Below, one piece after another: positions 9,698 to 19,421 of a stretch of DNA of 64,000 nucleotides. How positions within the stretch are numbered: position 1 is the stretch's first letter; each line of letters opens with the position of its first letter. A program made the translations under genes and the position numbers. Under the pieces are notes generated by a model. The model had not been told where the DNA came from. It saw only the letters and a program-made list of their open reading frames with translations, and did no database searches. The DNA comes from Gammaproteobacteria bacterium (ex Lamellibrachia satsuma) (GTDB lineage Bacteria; Pseudomonadota; Gammaproteobacteria; Chromatiales; Chromatiaceae), in the NCBI GenBank assembly GCA_019623805.1, contig CP053680.1, positions 2,458,001 through 2,522,000 of the forward strand. Direction: 5' to 3'.

Positions 9698-11965
9698 CTA
9701 ATTTCCCGATTGATAACCATAAATGGATTCTTCCAGGGTGTCCTGAATGTTGTCACCCAGTGCGCCCAGTCCAGTGAGTTCCAGTTGTATCATGAAACTG
9801 GTGTCCGCTTCCGCATCGGCATCTGTGACAAAACGTTGTAACAGTGCCCGCAGCTTCCAGCAACAGTGTCCGGAATACTCCATTCCCAGGATCTGGTTCA
9901 TGTCCCGTTCAAACAGCATCGAATGTTTCCAGACACCAAGCAGGGTGTATTTATGGCTGATGGGCCAATAGGCTGAGACGTTGATATCTTCAATGCTCTC
10001 GCGGGTGTAGTTGTAATCAAAATTGAGCAGTTGCCCGGCAGGCGTATTGTAGCGCAGTGCGAACTTGCCTTTGTCCATGCGCCCGCCTTCCAGATGCGGA
10101 TCCCAACGCAGGGTGGCGGAACTGCTCCAGTTGGAGTCCAGCCGGGAGGAGAGTTCCGCCACGACGGACGAGGTCGATGTTGCGGTAACGTCGGTGTCGC
10201 TGAGTTGCACCTTGCGATCTTCGAAATAGAGTATCTGACCAAGACTGGCGCGGAATCGTTCCCGGCCGCTGTCGCTCTCCAGCAAACGTGAGGTGAGTGC
10301 CAATGTGATCTGATTGGCATCGCCGATGCGGTCACGGCCACTGAACCGGTTGTCCCGGAACAGGCTGGAGAAGGTGAAGTCGAGCTCCGATGAGTCGAAA
10401 TTCGGGGTGTCGCTTTGATCCTCGTAAGGGGCGTAGAGGTAGTGGAGACGTGGCTCCAGCGTGTGGGTGGCGGCACTGCCGAACCAGTTGCTGTCCCGTT
10501 CCAGGATCAGGCCGCTGTCCAGGCTTAGGGTCGGCACCATCCGGCTTGGGGCGGAATTATCCCCCGCGTCCGTATTACTGAGCTGATAATTTGCGTAGTT
10601 GAGACCAACTCTGGGCGTCAGATGGCCCCATGAGCGCCGCAGTGGCAGACTCAGGTAGGGCGAGATGGCGACCCGGTGTCCCCGTACCTGTTCGACGTGG
10701 TCGAAATAGACATATTCAGCCTCCAGCGACAGATCGAGTCCCATCTCGTCCAGACTATGAAAATAGCCGGCCAGTAGCTGCGGCAGTCGACTGTAGGGAT
10801 AGTCGATGCGGGCGATATCCTTGTCGACGGTCTGGAAATCCTGCAGGCGGCCCAACAGCGACCAGTCGCCGATGGTGTAGTTGATATCGCCCCGCTGTTC
10901 GATATGCCGGCTGCTGGTGATGGCGAGCCCCTTGCCGAAGTCGGTCAGATACTCTTTGTCGCTCACATAACCTGCGTCGATGGTGGTGGTCAGCCCCGGG
11001 GCCAGCCAACTGTCGTGGCGGATATTGAACGCGCCGCGGGTGGAGGGGCGGTCGATGTCGGCGTCTCCATCGTTGGGCAGGATCTCACCGGCGAATATGC
11101 CTTTCTGGTTTTCGCTGAGAAAGCGGAACTCTCCCCCCAGCATCAGACCCCGTTTGCTCATCAGGCGGGGGGTGATGGTTGCATCGTAATCCGGCGCCAG
11201 GTTCAGATAGTAGGGGATGGAGAACTCACTGCCGCCGCGGCTGGATGAACCTATAGAGGGCAGCAGGAAGCCCGATTTGCGCCGGTCGTCCACCGGGAAG
11301 CTGAAGTAGGGGGTATAGAAGACCGGGACGCCGCCGAATCGCAGCTTGGCATTGCGCGCCACGCCCCAGCCTTCGTCCATATTGATATCGAGAGTCTCGG
11401 CCTCGATATTCCAGTCGTTGGCGCCAGGGCGGCAGGTGGTGTAGAAGACATCATCGTAATGGGAGAGTGTCTTCGACGCTATGTCCACCCGGCTGGCACT
11501 GCCTCTGGCGTTACGTTCCGGCAGGCGGAACTCCGTTTCCGTGAGCCAACCCCTGTTCTTGTCCAGCTCCACCTGCCCCGCTTTGCCGCTGACCCTGAGT
11601 CCCGGTTTCTCGATATAAATGTTGTCGTCGAGGTCGATCTGTCGGGTGTCCCGCTGATAATAGGCGTGATCGGCCTCAAGATAGTGTTCGTCCTGTCTGA
11701 CCTGCACGCCGCCGAAAAAATGGGTGTGGTTGTTGATCTGATCCAACACCGCTGCATCCGCTTCCACTTGGGTGCTGCCGGGTTGGCCCGCATCCAGTGG
11801 CAGGACAGGGCGTTCGTGGCTGGTGGCAGGATCGCAGTATTCCCAGTTCAATCCCCGGTCGATACGCAGGTCCTGGACGTCATTGTCGGCTGCCAGGGCC
11901 GGGGCGGCAACCAGCAGGAGGGGAACCGGCCAGATGAGAAGGTGTCGGAGACTCAGTCGATTCAT
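9698..11965 (-). CDS. lptD: LPS-assembly protein LptD
   Basis: 755 residues from the ATG at 11965. This start gives a proper signal peptide (MNRLSLRHLLIWPVPLLLVA, then APALAAD). The frame stays open far upstream, opposite the adaptor gene, but that part is a shadow. After the signal come the OstA/LptA-like jellyroll domain (about 60-180), with GGVQVRQDEHYLEADHAYY and DKNRGWLTETEFRLPERNARG segments, and then a large beta-barrel. LptD with LptE places lipopolysaccharide in the outer leaflet of the outer membrane. The barrel contains YTPYFSFPVDDRRKSGFLLP, highly typical of the family. Cysteines near the C terminus (GHCCWK) supply the usual disulfide pair. Confidence 0.95.
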   Translation of the reverse strand: MNRLSLRHLLIWPVPLLLVAAPALAADNDVQDLRIDRGLNWEYCDPATSHERPVLPLDAGQPGSTQVEADAAVLDQINNHTHFFGGVQVRQDEHYLEADHAYYQRDTRQIDLDDNIYIEKPGLRVSGKAGQVELDKNRGWLTETEFRLPERNARGSASRVDIASKTLSHYDDVFYTTCRPGANDWNIEAETLDINMDEGWGVARNAKLRFGGVPVFYTPYFSFPVDDRRKSGFLLPSIGSSSRGGSEFSIPYYLNLAPDYDATITPRLMSKRGLMLGGEFRFLSENQKGIFAGEILPNDGDADIDRPSTRGAFNIRHDSWLAPGLTTTIDAGYVSDKEYLTDFGKGLAITSSRHIEQRGDINYTIGDWSLLGRLQDFQTVDKDIARIDYPYSRLPQLLAGYFHSLDEMGLDLSLEAEYVYFDHVEQVRGHRVAISPYLSLPLRRSWGHLTPRVGLNYANYQLSNTDAGDNSAPSRMVPTLSLDSGLILERDSNWFGSAATHTLEPRLHYLYAPYEDQSDTPNFDSSELDFTFSSLFRDNRFSGRDRIGDANQITLALTSRLLESDSGRERFRASLGQILYFEDRKVQLSDTDVTATSTSSVVAELSSRLDSNWSSSATLRWDPHLEGGRMDKGKFALRYNTPAGQLLNFDYNYTRESIEDINVSAYWPISHKYTLLGVWKHSMLFERDMNQILGMEYSGHCCWKLRALLQRFVTDADAEADTSFMIQLELTGLGALGDNIQDTLEESIYGYQSGN

Positions 11966-12058
11966 GTTGTTTTTGGGGTTGTGAGGCCTTCTGGTTGGTG
12001 ACTGAGCTGTCGCGCGGCATAAAATCGCATAGAATCGTCTAATCTTCAATTCCTCTGC

Positions 12059-13255
12059 TTGCTGGAAACCATTGTGGCATCTTCTCTGCACCGTACTTTG
12101 CTGACCTTTTTGATACTGCTGCTGACTGTTTTTGTGGTGATGACACTGTGGCGTACCCGCCCACAGCCGGAAGTGGTTATGAAAAAGCCTCAGGTTACAC
12201 GGGTGGAGGTGGTGCAGGCGGTGGCCCGGGATATCAACCCCCTGGTGCGGCAGACCGGCCTGCTGCGTCCCTGGCGTGTGGCATCTCTGAGATTCGAGGT
12301 GAAAGGGGATCTGGTGGAGCGGCTGGTCGAGCCGGGGCAGAAGGTAAAACACGGTCAGTTGCTGCTGCGGCTGGACGATGCGGACTACCGGGATGCGGTA
12401 ACCGAGAACGAAGCCCGCCTCACAGAGACCCGTGCGGCTATCCGGCGTGACAGATCCCTGCTGGAGTTGGCCAAGGAGAACCGCAAGCTGGCGGAGCAGG
12501 AGTATCGGCGCCTGGTAAAACTGGGAGAGGGTTCTCTCTCCTCCGCCTCCACCCGCGACAGCGCCCGCCAGCAACTGCTCAAACTGTCGAGTGACGAGGC
12601 GCGGCTGGCCTTCAGCATCGAGAGCAGCCAGGCTAAGCTGGTTCGGGAGGAGGCGGCCCTGAAGCGGGCGCAACGTAATCTGCAACGAACCCGGTTGTCC
12701 GCGCCTTTCGATGGCCTGGTCAACCAGGTCGAGGCGGAGGTGGGCGACTATCTGCAGACCAGTACCCGTGTGGTGGAGCTGATTCAGGGTGAATTCCTCG
12801 AACTCTATGTCGAGGTGAGTGGCGACGTGGCGGCAGCCCTGACGCTTGGTCAGAAGCTGATCGTAAAGCTTGACGGTGCCGCGCAGGAGGGCGAACTGAC
12901 TGCGCTGCAGCCGGATCCTGATGCCAAGACACATACTCACCCGTTGCAGATCCGTCTCCCCGCAGATGGTCTGCTGCCAGGCATGCTGGGAGAGGTGCTG
13001 CTGCCTCTGGAACCCCGAAGCGGCGCACTGGTCGTACCGCCGGCGGCACTGCTGCGCGAAGAGGGACAGGTCTATGTCTTCGTGGTCGATGCAGGGCGGC
13101 TGCAGCGGCATGCGGTGGTGCCGGGCATTCGCTACAACGGTCAGCAGGTGATCCTCTCCGGCCTGGCTGAGGGGGAACTGCTGGTGGCACGGGATGTCGA
13201 GGTGCTGAGTGACGGGATCAAGGTAACGGCCGAGATAGTGGAGTCCGGTCGGTGA
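12059..13255 (+). CDS. RND efflux periplasmic adaptor (HlyD/MFP family)
   Basis: About 398 residues from a TTG at 12059; a GTG at 12074 is an equally plausible start and neither has a strong ribosome site. One N-terminal membrane helix (TLLTFLILLLTVFVVMTLW) anchors it. The lipoyl half-motifs GDLVERLVEPGQKVKHGQ and RTRLSAPFDGLVNQVEAEVG flank an alpha-helical hairpin at about 120-205 rich in Glu, Arg and Leu. A beta-barrel and membrane-proximal domain follow. Such adaptors link an inner-membrane RND pump to an outer-membrane TolC channel, which is not encoded here. The stop overlaps the pump start. Confidence 0.9.
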   Translation: MLETIVASSLHRTLLTFLILLLTVFVVMTLWRTRPQPEVVMKKPQVTRVEVVQAVARDINPLVRQTGLLRPWRVASLRFEVKGDLVERLVEPGQKVKHGQLLLRLDDADYRDAVTENEARLTETRAAIRRDRSLLELAKENRKLAEQEYRRLVKLGEGSLSSASTRDSARQQLLKLSSDEARLAFSIESSQAKLVREEAALKRAQRNLQRTRLSAPFDGLVNQVEAEVGDYLQTSTRVVELIQGEFLELYVEVSGDVAAALTLGQKLIVKLDGAAQEGELTALQPDPDAKTHTHPLQIRLPADGLLPGMLGEVLLPLEPRSGALVVPPAALLREEGQVYVFVVDAGRLQRHAVVPGIRYNGQQVILSGLAEGELLVARDVEVLSDGIKVTAEIVESGR

Positions 13256-16200
13256 TCGAGTTTTCCATTCGCAACCCACTGATCGTCAACCTGCTGTTGG
13301 CGATCATTCTGCTGGCCGGAGTGCTCTCCTGGTATGCCATGCCCCAGGAGATGTTTCCCACGGTGGAGCAGGACAAGGTAAATATCCGCACCACTTTTGA
13401 AGGGGCGTCACCGGAAGAGATTGAACGACAGATCACCCTGCCGATCGAACAGGAGCTGGATGGGCTGGCGGATATCGATGTCATCAGTTCCACCAGTAAT
13501 GAAGGATCGTCGAGCATCCTTATCGAACTCAAGAGTGGTGCCGATGTGGATGACTTTCTGCGCAAGGTCGACACTGCTCTGGACCAGGTGGATGACCTGC
13601 CGGACGAGGCGGAGGAGCCTGAGCTCTCCCGTCTGGAGACTCGCTTTCCGGTCATCTCGGTGAGTCTTTACGGCGATATCGCAAGGGGACGTCTCTACAG
13701 GATTGCCGAGAATCTGAAGGATGAGATGATCAAGCTGCCGGGGGTGGCGTCGGTGGGGGTGGCCGGTGACCGGGAGTGGGAGATCTGGGTAGTGGCCGAT
13801 CCCCAGGTGCTGGCGGCCCGTGGAGTCTCCCTGAAGCAGGTGGGTAAGGCGTTACGGGAAAATCTGCGGGATCTGCCCGGTGGCACTCTGAAGTCGACAG
13901 GGGGCGATATCCGCCTGCGGGGTATGGGGGTGCCGCCCGATCCTGTGCAAATGGCGGCGATCGTACTGCGCAGCAACGCTGCGGGTGGTCGCCTGCGGCT
14001 CGGTGATCTGGCGGAGGTGCAGTTGCGCCTGGAGGAGGCGCAGACCCTGGGGCGGTTCAACGGCAAGCCGTCGGTCAATCTCACCATCAACAAAACCAGT
14101 CAGGCATCCACCATCACGGTGGCAAAACAGGTGCGGGCCTATGTGGATGAGCGTCAGCTCACCCTCCCGGCAGGGGTCGAGCTGGGACTCTTCAGTGACC
14201 TCTCGGTCTATGTGAAAACCCGTCTGGAGACGGTGAAGTCCTCAGGCATGGTGGGTTTGGCTCTTGTGCTGCTGGCACTCTATCTGATGCTCAACTTCCG
14301 TGTCGCCTTCATCACTGCGCTGGGTATCCCGGTCTCCTTCCTGGTGGCGGTGGTCATCCTCTATATGCTGGATTACAGCATCAACATGGTCTCGCTGTTC
14401 GCCTTTCTCATCGCCCTGGGTCTGATCGTGGATGATGCAATCATCGTCAATGAGAATATCTACCGCCACCTGGAGATGGGGGAGGATCCGGCAGGTGCTG
14501 CCCTTATCGGCACCAAAGAGGTCTTCTGGCCGGTGGTGGCCTCGACTGCCACTACCATTGCCGCCTTTATGCCGATGTTCGCCATCGGCGGCACCATGGG
14601 GACGTTTATCGCGGTGATCCCGGTGGTGGTGAGCGCTTCCCTTTCCGGTTCGTTACTGGAGGCATTCGGCGTACTGCCCTCCCATGCCAAGGAGATGCTG
14701 ACGGTGCCGCGGCAGCGGCGCCAGGGGCGTATTGACTGGACGGCGCTGAACCGGAACTACACCCGTCTTTTGCGCTGGAGTCTCGATTACCGTTATCCCG
14801 TGGCGATGCTCTCTGTCGGTGTACTGCTCATCACCCTAACTTTTGCCGCCACCCGCGTCCCCTTCCTGCTCTTCGGGCATGTCGATGTGGGGCAGTTCTT
14901 TATCAATATCGAGACGCCCAGCACCTATAGTATCGATGAGAGTGCCCGTCTGGCGAAAAAGATCGAACAGGAGATTATCGGTTCCCTGGAAGAGGAGGAG
15001 CTCGACACACTGCTGACAAATGTCGGGGTGACGTTCATCGATTTCCATCGGGTGCGATTTGGCAGTCGCTATATTCAGTTGATCGTCGATCTCAAGAAAC
15101 AGCGGCCCCAGGGGTTTATCGAGCGTTGGATCTCCCCGGTTGTAAGCCTCAAATTTGCCCGGGAAGGGAGCCGTGACCGCAGTTCAGATCTGGTGATAGA
15201 GGCACTGAGGGAACAGTTGGCGCCCATCTCCGGGATCCAGCGGCTGTCGATCCTGCGGCCCCAGGGTGGACCGGCGGGGGCGGATATCGAGATCGGCGTT
15301 ATTGGCGATTCTGTGGACCAACTGCGTTTACAGGCGGAAAGGGTACGGGGGTTCGTGCAGCGCCTGCCGGGTACGTCGGACGTGCGTCAGGATATGGATC
15401 CCGGCAAGCTGGAGTATCGCTATGAACTTAACGAAAGGGGGCGTCAGCTTGGTCTGACCCAGATGCAACTGTCGGACGTGGTGCGCACCGGTTTCCTGGG
15501 TCTTGAAGTGGTGCATGTCAGTTGGCAGGATAAACGTATCCCGGTGCGGCTGATCTTTCCTGACCGACTGCGTCACGATGCCGGTGCTTTGGAACGACTG
15601 CCGATTACCCTGGAGGATGGTCAGACAGTCTATCTTGGGGATGTCGCCCATGTGCAGGAGGCGCGGGGCTTCAACAGCATCAATCGGCGGGATCTGCAGC
15701 GGCTTGCTACCATCACAGCGGAGGTTGATTCGGATATCACCACACCGAATGATGTGATCGAAAAAGTAAAGCAGACGTTTGATGACCTACCGCAGGGTTA
15801 TGAGTTGCTTTTTCTCGGTGAAAAAAAGAAGACTGAAGAGTCGATTGCCGGTATGAAACGGGCGACCATAATTGCCCTGGCGATTATCTTCGTTATCCTT
15901 GCCGCCTTGTTCAAATCACTGCTCGATCCACTGGTGGTGATGTTCGCCATTCCGTTTGGTTTAATCGGTGTCGTGGTGGGACATCTACTGTTCGACTACC
16001 ATCTGCAGTTCCTCTCCCTGATCGGCTTTCTGGCACTGACCGGTATCGTAGTCAATGATTCCCTTATCCTGGTCGACTTTACCAAACGCATGCGTCGGGA
16101 AGGCATGGAGCGTAAAGCGGCAATGGTGGAAGCGGGCCGTGTACGTATTCGTCCGATCCTACTCACCAGTATCACTACCTTTTTAGGTATCTCGCCGTTG

Positions 16201-16392
16201 ATCTTCTTCGCAACCGGGCAGACTGCTTTTCTTTCACCGATGGCAGTCAGTCTTGGGTTCGGATTGCTCTTTGCCACCGTTCTCATCCTGTTGGCGCTGC
16301 CCTGTTTCTATCTGATCGCGGATGATCTGCGTTGCGGATTCACCAGGTTGGTTCGCAGTGATGCCAGTCGTGAAAATTCAACTCCTGCATAA
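13252..16392 (+). CDS. RND-family efflux pump permease
   Basis: 1046 residues, typical of the AcrB/HAE1 family of proton-driven exporters. It starts at a GTG inside GTGA, overlapping the adaptor by four bases. TM1 begins MIEFSIRNPLIVNLLLAIIL, and the porter-domain motif EGASPEEIERQITLPIEQEL follows. TM4 carries the proton-relay aspartates in GLIVDDAIIVNENIYRHLEMG, and later GIVVNDSLILVDFTKRMR marks TM10. The two large periplasmic loops lie at about 40-330 and 560-860. Substrate cannot be deduced. The genes sit between lptD and the amgK-like gene, which are neighbours in Pseudomonas, so they may be a later insertion. Confidence 0.93.
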   Translation: MIEFSIRNPLIVNLLLAIILLAGVLSWYAMPQEMFPTVEQDKVNIRTTFEGASPEEIERQITLPIEQELDGLADIDVISSTSNEGSSSILIELKSGADVDDFLRKVDTALDQVDDLPDEAEEPELSRLETRFPVISVSLYGDIARGRLYRIAENLKDEMIKLPGVASVGVAGDREWEIWVVADPQVLAARGVSLKQVGKALRENLRDLPGGTLKSTGGDIRLRGMGVPPDPVQMAAIVLRSNAAGGRLRLGDLAEVQLRLEEAQTLGRFNGKPSVNLTINKTSQASTITVAKQVRAYVDERQLTLPAGVELGLFSDLSVYVKTRLETVKSSGMVGLALVLLALYLMLNFRVAFITALGIPVSFLVAVVILYMLDYSINMVSLFAFLIALGLIVDDAIIVNENIYRHLEMGEDPAGAALIGTKEVFWPVVASTATTIAAFMPMFAIGGTMGTFIAVIPVVVSASLSGSLLEAFGVLPSHAKEMLTVPRQRRQGRIDWTALNRNYTRLLRWSLDYRYPVAMLSVGVLLITLTFAATRVPFLLFGHVDVGQFFINIETPSTYSIDESARLAKKIEQEIIGSLEEEELDTLLTNVGVTFIDFHRVRFGSRYIQLIVDLKKQRPQGFIERWISPVVSLKFAREGSRDRSSDLVIEALREQLAPISGIQRLSILRPQGGPAGADIEIGVIGDSVDQLRLQAERVRGFVQRLPGTSDVRQDMDPGKLEYRYELNERGRQLGLTQMQLSDVVRTGFLGLEVVHVSWQDKRIPVRLIFPDRLRHDAGALERLPITLEDGQTVYLGDVAHVQEARGFNSINRRDLQRLATITAEVDSDITTPNDVIEKVKQTFDDLPQGYELLFLGEKKKTEESIAGMKRATIIALAIIFVILAALFKSLLDPLVVMFAIPFGLIGVVVGHLLFDYHLQFLSLIGFLALTGIVVNDSLILVDFTKRMRREGMERKAAMVEAGRVRIRPILLTSITTFLGISPLIFFATGQTAFLSPMAVSLGFGLLFATVLILLALPCFYLIADDLRCGFTRLVRSDASRENSTPA

Positions 16393-16510
16393 ATTCATGA
16401 TAGGAGATAAAAGTCTTCGTCGTTAGCCGTTGTTCCTATTGCGATGGTAGCTTTGAGACTATATTCGTTTAGAGTACAAACCAATTCAAGTATGAGAAGA
16501 AGCAAGTGTT

Positions 16511-16678
16511 ATGAATTGGAAAGGTGTTTTAGCTCATATATTGATTTTGCGGCCTTGTTCTGATTTGAGCGAAGAGAAGGATGCTAAAACCTATGACCAA
16601 AGAGCTCCGGAGATGATGATTAAGGTTCAAAAGAGATTTCAAGCCCTCGGTTATGACCGTGGTTTAGTAAATGGTTAA
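16511..16678 (+). pseudogene. fragment of a peptidoglycan-binding domain protein
   Basis: A 55-residue frame whose C-terminal part, IKVQKRFQALGYDRGLVNG, resembles the start of a peptidoglycan-binding (PGBD_1) repeat, which normally continues for 40 more residues. The N-terminal part matches nothing I know. It is followed two bases later by the PqiA-like gene. It probably is a remnant, although an expressed small protein cannot be excluded. Base composition is A+T-rich like the genes after it. Confidence 0.4.
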
Positions 16679-16680
16679 TT

Positions 16681-17166
16681 ATGAACAATAAAATTGTACC
16701 AACGGATTATCTATTATGGGCCGTATCTTGTGTTTCTCTGATCGCTGGGATGATCTTGCCGATGTTCTCTTTTCAGAAATTCTATATATTGAATGATACC
16801 TTCTCCCTATTATCAGGAGTCATGTATTTATTTAGAGAAGGTGAGTTATTCCTGTTTTTAATAATAACGCTATTTAGTATTGTCACTCCTGTTTACAAAT
16901 TAAGCCTTACTCATAAGCTTGTAAAAAACAAAATCCCTACAATCAAGGAAAAATTGTTAATAGTAAAGCGTCTTTCAATTATTGGAAAATGGTCAATGGC
17001 AGATGTATTTGTAATTTCTGTCATGGCAGCTACTGTAAAACTTGGGGCTTTTGCCAGCGTGCAAATCCACACGGGTCTTTTTGTATTTGGTTTTGGAGTA
17101 ATCATGAGCATGATTTTAGTCCACAGGCAGTTGTCAGGATATGAATTATTGCCAAAGAAAGAATAA
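16681..17166 (+). CDS. PqiA-like (paraquat-inducible protein A) membrane protein
   Basis: 161 residues with four predicted membrane helices. Recognised by the PqiA motif SIIGKWSMADVFVISVMAATVKLGAFASV and the preceding YKLSLTHKL (here given in pieces). PqiA proteins act with MCE-domain PqiB in lipid transport between membranes. A single-domain, stand-alone copy such as this has no established role. The gene is A+T-rich and stands out from the G+C-richer neighbours on both sides, which suggests recent acquisition. A hairpin resembling an integron attC site follows it. Confidence 0.7.
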   Translation: MNNKIVPTDYLLWAVSCVSLIAGMILPMFSFQKFYILNDTFSLLSGVMYLFREGELFLFLIITLFSIVTPVYKLSLTHKLVKNKIPTIKEKLLIVKRLSIIGKWSMADVFVISVMAATVKLGAFASVQIHTGLFVFGFGVIMSMILVHRQLSGYELLPKKE

Positions 17167-17167
17167 T

Positions 17168-17248
17168 TTAACGTGTAGCTCAAGCGTGCCTTATAACCCA
17201 TGCGCTCATTGCCGCCCTGTTTATTCTGTCCTGTGCATGGTGTTAGCG
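17168..17248. other. attC-like imperfect palindrome (tentative)
   Basis: TAACCCATGC (17194-17203) can pair with GCATGGTGTTA (17235-17245), leaving one unpaired base, and the element ends in GTTAGCG. Another TTTAAC-containing arm starts it. A short imperfect palindrome ending in GTTAGNN between small same-strand genes is what integron cassette recombination sites look like, but spacing of the inner boxes is not clearly canonical. Confidence 0.3.
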
Positions 17249-17279
17249 TAAACATGAGAAATACTGGTACTCAAGCCTA

Positions 17280-17597
17280 ATGGATTTCCTTACCTTTAAA
17301 AGCTTTATCAGTACAACGGCGCTTATTGCGTTTTATTATATTGGAGCGGTTATATTACCTGTCGGAATATGGTTCTTTTCAATTTGGATAATAAAAAAAT
17401 ATAAGTTTATTGATGATGCGTACAACAAAGGAAAAGAAGAAATCTGGGGCTTGTTAAATAAAAAGCAACAAGTGAAATTGGTTCTGTTAGCCATGACTTT
17501 TTTTCTGTTCATGGAGTTGTTTTGGAGAATGCTCTTTGAGTTCTTGATTGCCTATATGCAAATACGTGATGCACTTTTGCAGTCACAATCTTTCTGA
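17280..17597 (+). CDS. small membrane protein, possibly DUF4282-like
   Basis: 105 residues with two strong hydrophobic stretches: ALIAFYYIGAVILPVGIWFFSIWI at about 14-38 and LVLLAMTFFLFMELFWRMLF at about 68-88. The ending FEFLIAYMQIRDALLQ resembles the C-terminal helix of DUF4282 proteins, which have the same two-helix plan; I am not certain of the assignment. It starts at ATG 17280 on the same strand as the PqiA-like gene. No function is known. Confidence 0.55.
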   Translation: MDFLTFKSFISTTALIAFYYIGAVILPVGIWFFSIWIIKKYKFIDDAYNKGKEEIWGLLNKKQQVKLVLLAMTFFLFMELFWRMLFEFLIAYMQIRDALLQSQSF

Positions 17598-17696
17598 GTG
17601 TTTATTGTCGAAACCGGTTAAGCTTTCCGGCGCGAAGCTTAGTTGTTTAGTGGTTCCTCGGTCTAAGCATTAAGGAAAAATCTAAATGAGGTCTAT

Positions 17697-18287
17697 ATGA
17701 AAAAAGTATTACTAATCAACGCGCATCAGTTTTATGAAGGATTTGCTGAAGGCAAACTGAACAAAACCATGGTTGGTGTAATAAAAGAAGAAATGGAGCA
17801 AAAAGGCTGTGCGGTAAAGCTGACTTATATTGAAAAAGGCTATGATATTAACGAAGAAGTGGAAAAGCATATTTGGGCTGATATTATCATCACTCAATCT
17901 CCTGTTTATTGGTTCGGTACTCCATGGATTTACAAAAAATATATCGATGAAGTATTTACCACAGCCCTTGTTCAGCAAAGCTTGGTAGTTGACGACGGAA
18001 GGACGCGCAAAGACCCTAATAAGCAGTATGGAACTGGCGGAAAAATGCAAGGTAAACAATACATGCTTTCGTTAACATGGAATGCACCTTCACAAGCCTT
18101 TGGCAATAAAGGGCAAAATCTATTTGAAGGCAAAACTGTTGACGATATATTTATTGGTAATACCGCCGCATATAAATTTTGTGGCGCAGAAATCTTACCT
18201 TCTTTTTCCTGTTACGATGTCATGAAAGATCCAGATGTGGAAAGCGATATTGAACGACTCAAGCAGCATCTGATTAGCGTTTGTTAA
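17697..18287 (+). CDS. NAD(P)H quinone oxidoreductase, MdaB/flavodoxin-like fold
   Basis: 196 residues. The flavodoxin-like fold is shown by KKVLLINAHQFYEGFAEGKL at the N terminus, the IITQSPVYWFGTPWIYKKYIDEVF segment in the middle (FMN/FAD and quinone contact region), and LSLTWNAPSQAF. Members of the MdaB (modulator of drug activity B) family reduce quinones by two electrons in the cytosol and protect against oxidative stress. The gene is A+T-rich like the two before it. A small stem (TAAGCTT/AAGCTTA, 17619-17641) lies in the gap upstream. Confidence 0.85.
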   Translation: MKKVLLINAHQFYEGFAEGKLNKTMVGVIKEEMEQKGCAVKLTYIEKGYDINEEVEKHIWADIIITQSPVYWFGTPWIYKKYIDEVFTTALVQQSLVVDDGRTRKDPNKQYGTGGKMQGKQYMLSLTWNAPSQAFGNKGQNLFEGKTVDDIFIGNTAAYKFCGAEILPSFSCYDVMKDPDVESDIERLKQHLISVC

Positions 18288-18481
18288 TTCAAGAAGCCTT
18301 AATGTATTTTACAATATCTGATTCTCTATGATCGCTGTGCACTTTGTGTTTTGCAGAAACTTTTCTGACTGGATTCAAGTTAAGAATGCTGCAGAATACT
18401 AATGAATAAGGCATGCACTTAGAGATCTGTATAAAATACGGCAAGATCATATACCATTGGCTCCAAAGCTGAAGAGAATCC

Positions 18482-19144
18482 ATGAAAAACATCATCCATT
18501 CCGTGGCGCTATTGTCTCTCCTTGCAGTGTGCATCCCTGAAGTGTCAGCCAGCCCCCCCCCAGCTTATGAGGGGAGAGGACTCTATGTATCTTACTGCCA
18601 GTTGTGTCATGGGACGGGTGGCAAGGGTGATGGTCCTCTCGCAAAGGCGATGAAGATCAGTCCGGCGGATCTGACCACAACGGTACGCTCAAGGAGCGAT
18701 ACCATCCTCATGAAGATTATTACAGGGGAAGGTCGGCAGACCATAACGGGCAGGGATCGTCACAATCTGCTTAGTGATGCCATGCCGGAATGGAAGGATG
18801 TATTCAGCGAGCCTCAGGTCAAGTCATTGATCGCATACCTTCGCTTTCTGGGCACCACTAAGCATGATCTGATGGGAGATCCCAAGGTGGGCCAGCAACT
18901 CTATCAGGAGTATTGCCAGGTTTGTCACGGCGTGGAGGGTGATGGTGATGGCATCATGACGAAACTCATGGGAATTATGCCGATGGATCATACAAATCCC
19001 AACGTGACCAACCCTCTCGATAATATAGAACTGGTCAGTAGCATCCTTGATGGAAAAGGGAGGTTTATGCCGGCTTGGCGCGGTATCCTCAGTCAGAGTA
19101 ATGTCGAGGCACTGGTCAGTTATATTCGACTGCTCTCTCACTGA
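18482..19144 (+). CDS. exported dihaem cytochrome c
   Basis: 220 residues with a signal peptide (cleavage near SASPPP) and two haem-binding motifs, CQLCH at 39-43 and CQVCH at 145-149. Each is followed by a Gly-rich segment (HGTGGKGDGP, HGVEGDGDG) and by a Met-containing loop (DAMPEWKDVF, RFMPAWRGIL) that can supply the sixth ligand. It is therefore a tandem class-I cytochrome c for periplasmic electron transfer. No oxidase or dehydrogenase is directly adjacent; the PQQ-type sugar dehydrogenase lies 2 kb downstream. A weak AGAGAA ribosome site precedes the ATG. Confidence 0.9.
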   Translation: MKNIIHSVALLSLLAVCIPEVSASPPPAYEGRGLYVSYCQLCHGTGGKGDGPLAKAMKISPADLTTTVRSRSDTILMKIITGEGRQTITGRDRHNLLSDAMPEWKDVFSEPQVKSLIAYLRFLGTTKHDLMGDPKVGQQLYQEYCQVCHGVEGDGDGIMTKLMGIMPMDHTNPNVTNPLDNIELVSSILDGKGRFMPAWRGILSQSNVEALVSYIRLLSH

Positions 19145-19421
19145 TAGCACTGCGATCAGATCTCGCGTTTTGATTTAGGTGCTAGGAGATGATCAAAGAT
19201 TAGGTGATGCCTGTAAGAAATGTGCCCCACGGCAGTGCTTCTACAGGGACCAAGTCCACTCCTATTTCGCCTGTCCTGTGTGCTTTATAGAGATCAGCGC
19301 ACACTTGCCATGCATTCTGTGCAGTATTTTATTGGGCGATTTATTCCTGCCATCACCAGTATTCCTCCACTTGAGCTAAGCTTCAATTGAAAGGTAACAG
19401 CCTTGAGTGGAGGTTCGTACC

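Noticed and set aside
11966-13279. Long open frame on the minus strand continuing upstream of lptD
   Set aside because: It lies fully opposite the RND adaptor gene, has Gln/His-rich composition without domains, and lptD has a clear signal peptide at 11965.
19179-19379. 66-residue frame between the cytochrome and DUF5610 genes
   Set aside because: Cys-rich but no ribosome site, no domain, and the region looks non-coding.
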